Assembly (NCBI RefSeq): GCF_022700675.1
Contig: NZ_CP062182.1
Location: 930,001-994,000, forward strand
Direction of reading: 5' to 3'
Length of the DNA stretch: 64,000 nt
DNA from: Acinetobacter sp. ASP199
Lineage (GTDB): Bacteria; Pseudomonadota; Gammaproteobacteria; Pseudomonadales; Moraxellaceae
Shown piece by piece: positions 63,201 through 64,000 of this stretch. How positions within the stretch are numbered: position 1 is the first letter of the stretch; the number at the start of each line of letters is the position of its first letter. Under the pieces are notes generated by a model. The model saw only the letters and a program-made list of their open reading frames with translations. It was not told the DNA's origin and ran no database searches. The position numbers and the translations under genes are program-made.

Positions 63201-64000
63201 TGGAAATGTTGATGTTAGGAATAAAGGCTCTATAAGTACATATGGCATTAAATCCCAGGCTATTAAAGCCCAATCGATTGGTGGTGGTGGTGGTAATGGC
63301 GGTGCAGCAGCTGCCTTTAATATTAAAGGACTGAGTGTCGAAAATAATTACGTCCTCACGAGTGCTGTTGGTGGTTGGGGCGGAGATGGTGGTCAAGGGA
63401 ATCAAGTCATCGTGACGAATGTGGGTGATTTATCTACAACAGGCCATTTATCACAAGGTATTCTTGCCCAATCCATTGGCGGAGGTGGTGGTGATGGTGG
63501 AAGTGCTTTTGCAGGGACATTATCTTTACCAACTGTTCAAATCAGTGAAAAGCCGAAATCGACATTGGCGCTCACATTTGCATTAGGTGGTTTTGGTGGT
63601 GATGGAAATACTTCTGATGAGGTTGCAGTTACGCAAATCGGTCAGATCACCACATTAGGTGATAATGCAAGTGCAATTCAAGCTCAATCGATTGGTGGTG
63701 GTGGTGGTAATGGAGGAAACTCTGAAACCATGTCAGTTCAATTTGATTGTAATGATCAGTGTAAAGAGGCTCTCGAATCGAAAGGTGTCGTTATTACACC
63801 ACCTAAAATGTTCTCAGCTAGTGTGGGTGGTTTAGGTGGTTCAGGCAATCATGCTAATAGTGTATTCGTTAATAATAATGGCGTGATTCGTACCCAAGGT
63901 CAGGCGTCACATGGTATTTATGCTCAATCTATTGGTGGTGGTGGTGGTGATGGTGGTAAATCAATCACAGATCGTCAAGAGCAATTACCATATATGAACG
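57238..64000 (+). CDS. Giant ESPR-type secreted adhesin (type V secretion), 5' part, Gly-rich repeats
   Basis: One frame stays open from ATG 57238 to the window edge (at least 2,254 codons). The N-terminus MNHIYRIIWNETLGAWVAVA is an extended signal peptide region (ESPR), followed by a basic stretch and a hydrophobic core ending near 'NAIA' (about residue 60). From about residue 445 a unit with core 'AQSIGGGGGNGG' preceded by 'G.NS.AI.' recurs about every 60-70 residues, around 25 times. This suggests a long beta-solenoid passenger. A helical insert (59200-59320) and a charged non-repeat module (61400-62000) interrupt it. Long surface adhesins of this type mediate attachment and biofilm. The C-terminal anchor is outside, so autotransporter, FhaB or other subtype is open. 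Confidence 0.88.
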   Translation, partial: MNHIYRIIWNETLGAWVAVAENVKRKGKRSTSKLASTIILSSVAMSLVIPTNAIAITPVVNQGGNPANTNDINDLDVTININAPTVNPVGSIIAAEKGSNGRNGFLRAPKRGDSGGDVSSKGLTIIGEPSEPIYDLKNNTRTVIINYQDSSKGNEIYEYSFVSDLSNETVGEKKIKVYAKKSSDNNPPKCIGTTALVITKDADDNNVYNVPEYDWNFVEGDASEGVSAANVIIPNKTTVKGFAEDGTRQKITLANSTLSSSSQHPAAVFSIVKGGDGGKGGDGQAARSGRKGGDGGDAAATQIISENLYISIKEDAELRDIRENYSRLTNEGSIGIYALSQGGKGGNGGSAQIDIDTKGGAGGQGGNGGNASADVKNTHIVINDHYSTGIAAISVAGNGGKGGNASGVVSQGGKGSTAGLAGNVHVAADEDTLIHINGAFSNGILAQSVGGAGGASGNSVGIVSIGGQGGTGGNAQKASVDSKAQITIKGEQSNAIIVQSIGGGGGNGGKSIGLVGLGSSSGTGGDGDEVSVSNAGFLNVEGDSSHGILAQSIGGGGGNTGLTAGIVSLGGKGKNNDKTSGGGGDANKVTIVNKSAGRIETLGDAAHAIVAQSIGGGGGNAGLAAGLVSFGANGGKGGQGSDVVVSNEGQIYTNFKLDKSLLTVEEKTRLESLDGQEQSVYENELKRKQATLHAGSIGILAQSIGGGGGNGGKAISAGAFVSAAFGGKGGAGGNAGDVLVKNGNTENVPSVISTYANNSNAIKAQSIGGGGGNAGYAVSATGGDGFSISFSMGGEGGSAGTSGDVTVENLSGDIYTEGDRSAAVVAQSIGGAGGEAGLAGSGAGSVGFSLGLSLGGKGGQGGTSGSVTVNNNSVIQTKGADSSAIVAQSIGGDGGMGGAAYSFSGGLYAAAIGLGGEAGQGGASNNTSVLNSADIFTSGASSSAIISQSIGGSGGHAGTAITGALGGFSGGLSIGGESSIGGAAQNASVISRAKKIITEGDNATAIIAQSIGGDGGNGGNAIGVSGSAMAGAGVGVGGTGGQGGTAGKVDVQIGNDTTGIDGIIATLGNNSGAVLAQSIGGSGGNAGYAIGVGVNVNADGGVAAGIALGGQGGKGGNADEVNLISYHKIYTEGDNANALTAQSMGGDGGNGGMALGVAATGSLAGIVNLGGLPSVALSTAVGGKGGTGGVAKLVQLSSHNTVITQGDNSNALLAQSLGGGGGSGGFSGAFSLSASQAGAIAANVGVGGTGGDGGTAGQVIVNSLRDISTSGENSTAISAQSIGGTGGQGGMSLGVSVAASGGSSVNLGASIGGDGGNGATAQSVVVNSNSNISTSGDFSHAILAQSINGNGGNGGNAINGTLAHSRGVSVNASVSVGGEGGGIATFKKEDGTDIKNANGHFVFLQNGQEIYRNLSGHRVDQDGKELDGSGRYIDQNGYQITADGHFILNDGKIVDAEGRERDEKGNYLVAGKRYNDQGFEVTSEGYVVTAQGNVNEVGNRVDAKGNELVENQNVIHIDQSQWRSTDLTTINPINDFEAKRVLTTVDQYEGDWKNYLASILTEKLEREKNLNNVIVNVGKKTATTDSIKNIVTTGSNADAIVAQSIGGNGGTGGLSINGALAFGQSTTNLGVAVGGGGGGGGDGGVAGTVVVENTNTHIHTSGENSSAISAESIGGNGGKGGTSFNLAGASTTVESVSLTASVGGGGGKGNEADDVYVKSNNLHDLEKLNLDISETNPITILTQGDLSHGINAKSIGGGGGQGGFAGNLSLNYSSGATNSLSASVTVGGDGGEGNSAGDVVVESYDNIVTLGKNAVAIKAESIGGGGGSGGNALEIDIDATKGMGIDLGLTLGGDGGKGNTAGEVNVDSNGHIITKGDNSHAVYAKSIGGGGGDGGFAVSGSLSSNEVSLQANITVGGFGGEGNTADTVMVKRTGHISTEGNESVGIYAQSIGGGGGDGGIAISANVAEADAFQVGFSLGGMGGEGASAGNVDVRNKGSISTYGIKSQAIKAQSIGGGGGNGGAAAAFNIKGLSVENNYVLTSAVGGWGGDGGQGNQVIVTNVGDLSTTGHLSQGILAQSIGGGGGDGGSAFAGTLSLPTVQISEKPKSTLALTFALGGFGGDGNTSDEVAVTQIGQITTLGDNASAIQAQSIGGGGGNGGNSETMSVQFDCNDQCKEALESKGVVITPPKMFSASVGGLGGSGNHANSVFVNNNGVIRTQGQASHGIYAQSIGGGGGDGGKSITDRQEQLPYMN
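58575..63960 (+). repeat. Coding repeat array, (A/S)QSIGGxGGxxG units
   Basis: About 25 degenerate in-frame repeats with core SIGG near 58735, 58891, 59075, 59343, 59533, 59713, 59900, 60079, 60256, 60469, 60661, 60880, 61078, 61273, 62047, 62248, 62500, 62698, 62890, 63085, 63274, 63463, 63688 and 63928. Usual period is 160-220 bp, with one gap of about 770 bp. GGT-rich runs (e.g. 63694-63711) are short in-frame trinucleotide repeats prone to slippage that would only change Gly number. Confidence 0.85.

Noticed and set aside
57420..63405. Many minus-strand Pro-rich ORFs opposite the adhesin (for example 58731-59177, 59277-59654, 62106-62549)
   Set aside because: They are the antisense of GGT-rich Gly repeats, which read as Pro/Pro on the other strand. 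No ribosome sites, and the plus-strand frame is clearly coding.
57238..64000. CRISPR-like periodic repeats
   Set aside because: The periodic repeats are degenerate, in frame, and lie within a coding sequence. There are no unique spacers of constant length. No CRISPR array is seen anywhere in the window.

Overview
The window looks like a chromosome segment of an Acinetobacter species (gammaproteobacterium, Moraxellaceae). The supporting signs are a fused RNase HI / DNA polymerase III epsilon gene, a FimL-type twitching-motility gene next to nudC, a lactate locus in the order lctP-lldR-lldD-dld, the rsmI-lpoA-yraN-dolP cluster, and AT-leaning spacers with short IS5-family elements. The species cannot be fixed from the sequence alone.

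Layout. 0-3.2 kb: the 5' end of 6S RNA, zapA and a coiled-coil gene on the minus strand, then ygfB and pepP on plus. 3.2-8.4 kb: an accessory patch between pepP and ubiH. It holds a GAF-GGDEF diguanylate cyclase, two inverted 914-bp IS5-family copies around a DUF378 gene, a third 881-bp IS5-family element, and a 206-bp MITE-like element carrying IS-type ends. All four elements sit between TA dinucleotides. 8.4-15.3 kb: two ubiquinone-pathway flavin hydroxylases, a SutA-like acidic protein, rsmI, and lpoA (C-terminal domain only)-yraN-dolP-esterase. 15.4-22.8 kb: nudC-fimL, rnhA-dnaQ and a divergent MltD-like lipoprotein with eight C-terminal LysM repeats. 22.9-28.4 kb: yejABEF peptide importer. 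28.5-31.2 kb: an old-yellow-enzyme family reductase and a haem-oxygenase-fold iron protein.

31.4-36.3 kb carries five identical tRNA-Glu(UUC) genes in three separately promoted units, interleaved with a tandem pair of alpha/beta-hydrolase paralogues, an amino acid permease and a 52-aa membrane protein. The last tRNA promoter overlaps the 3' end of rnt. 36.3-40.9 kb: rnt-pyrC, a membrane GGEEF diguanylate cyclase and argG. 41.1-46.8 kb: the lactate regulon with two near-identical LldR-type palindromes upstream. 47-49.7 kb: a small membrane protein, fadH and tRNA-Ser(UGA).

Downstream of tRNA-Ser lies an AT-rich, unrecognised locus (49.8-51.7 kb). Its two ORFs share one reading frame and are separated by a single TAA. 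51.8-53.9 kb is a complete persulfide-response operon: a BigR-type regulator with a conserved-spacing Cys pair, divergent from two YeeE/YedE transporters and a persulfide dioxygenase-like metallo-beta-lactamase. 54.1-56.6 kb is a NarL-type response regulator and its 7TM histidine kinase, overlapping by 91 bp. From 57,238 to the window edge runs one open frame of at least 2,254 codons. It encodes a type V secreted adhesin with an ESPR signal and about 25 Gly-rich repeats, interrupted by a non-repeat module near 61.4-62.0 kb.

Most of the window is ordinary core genome. The parts most worth a second look are the IS/MITE patch, the locus after tRNA-Ser, the tRNA-Glu/hydrolase duplication block, and the giant adhesin with its neighbouring two-component system.
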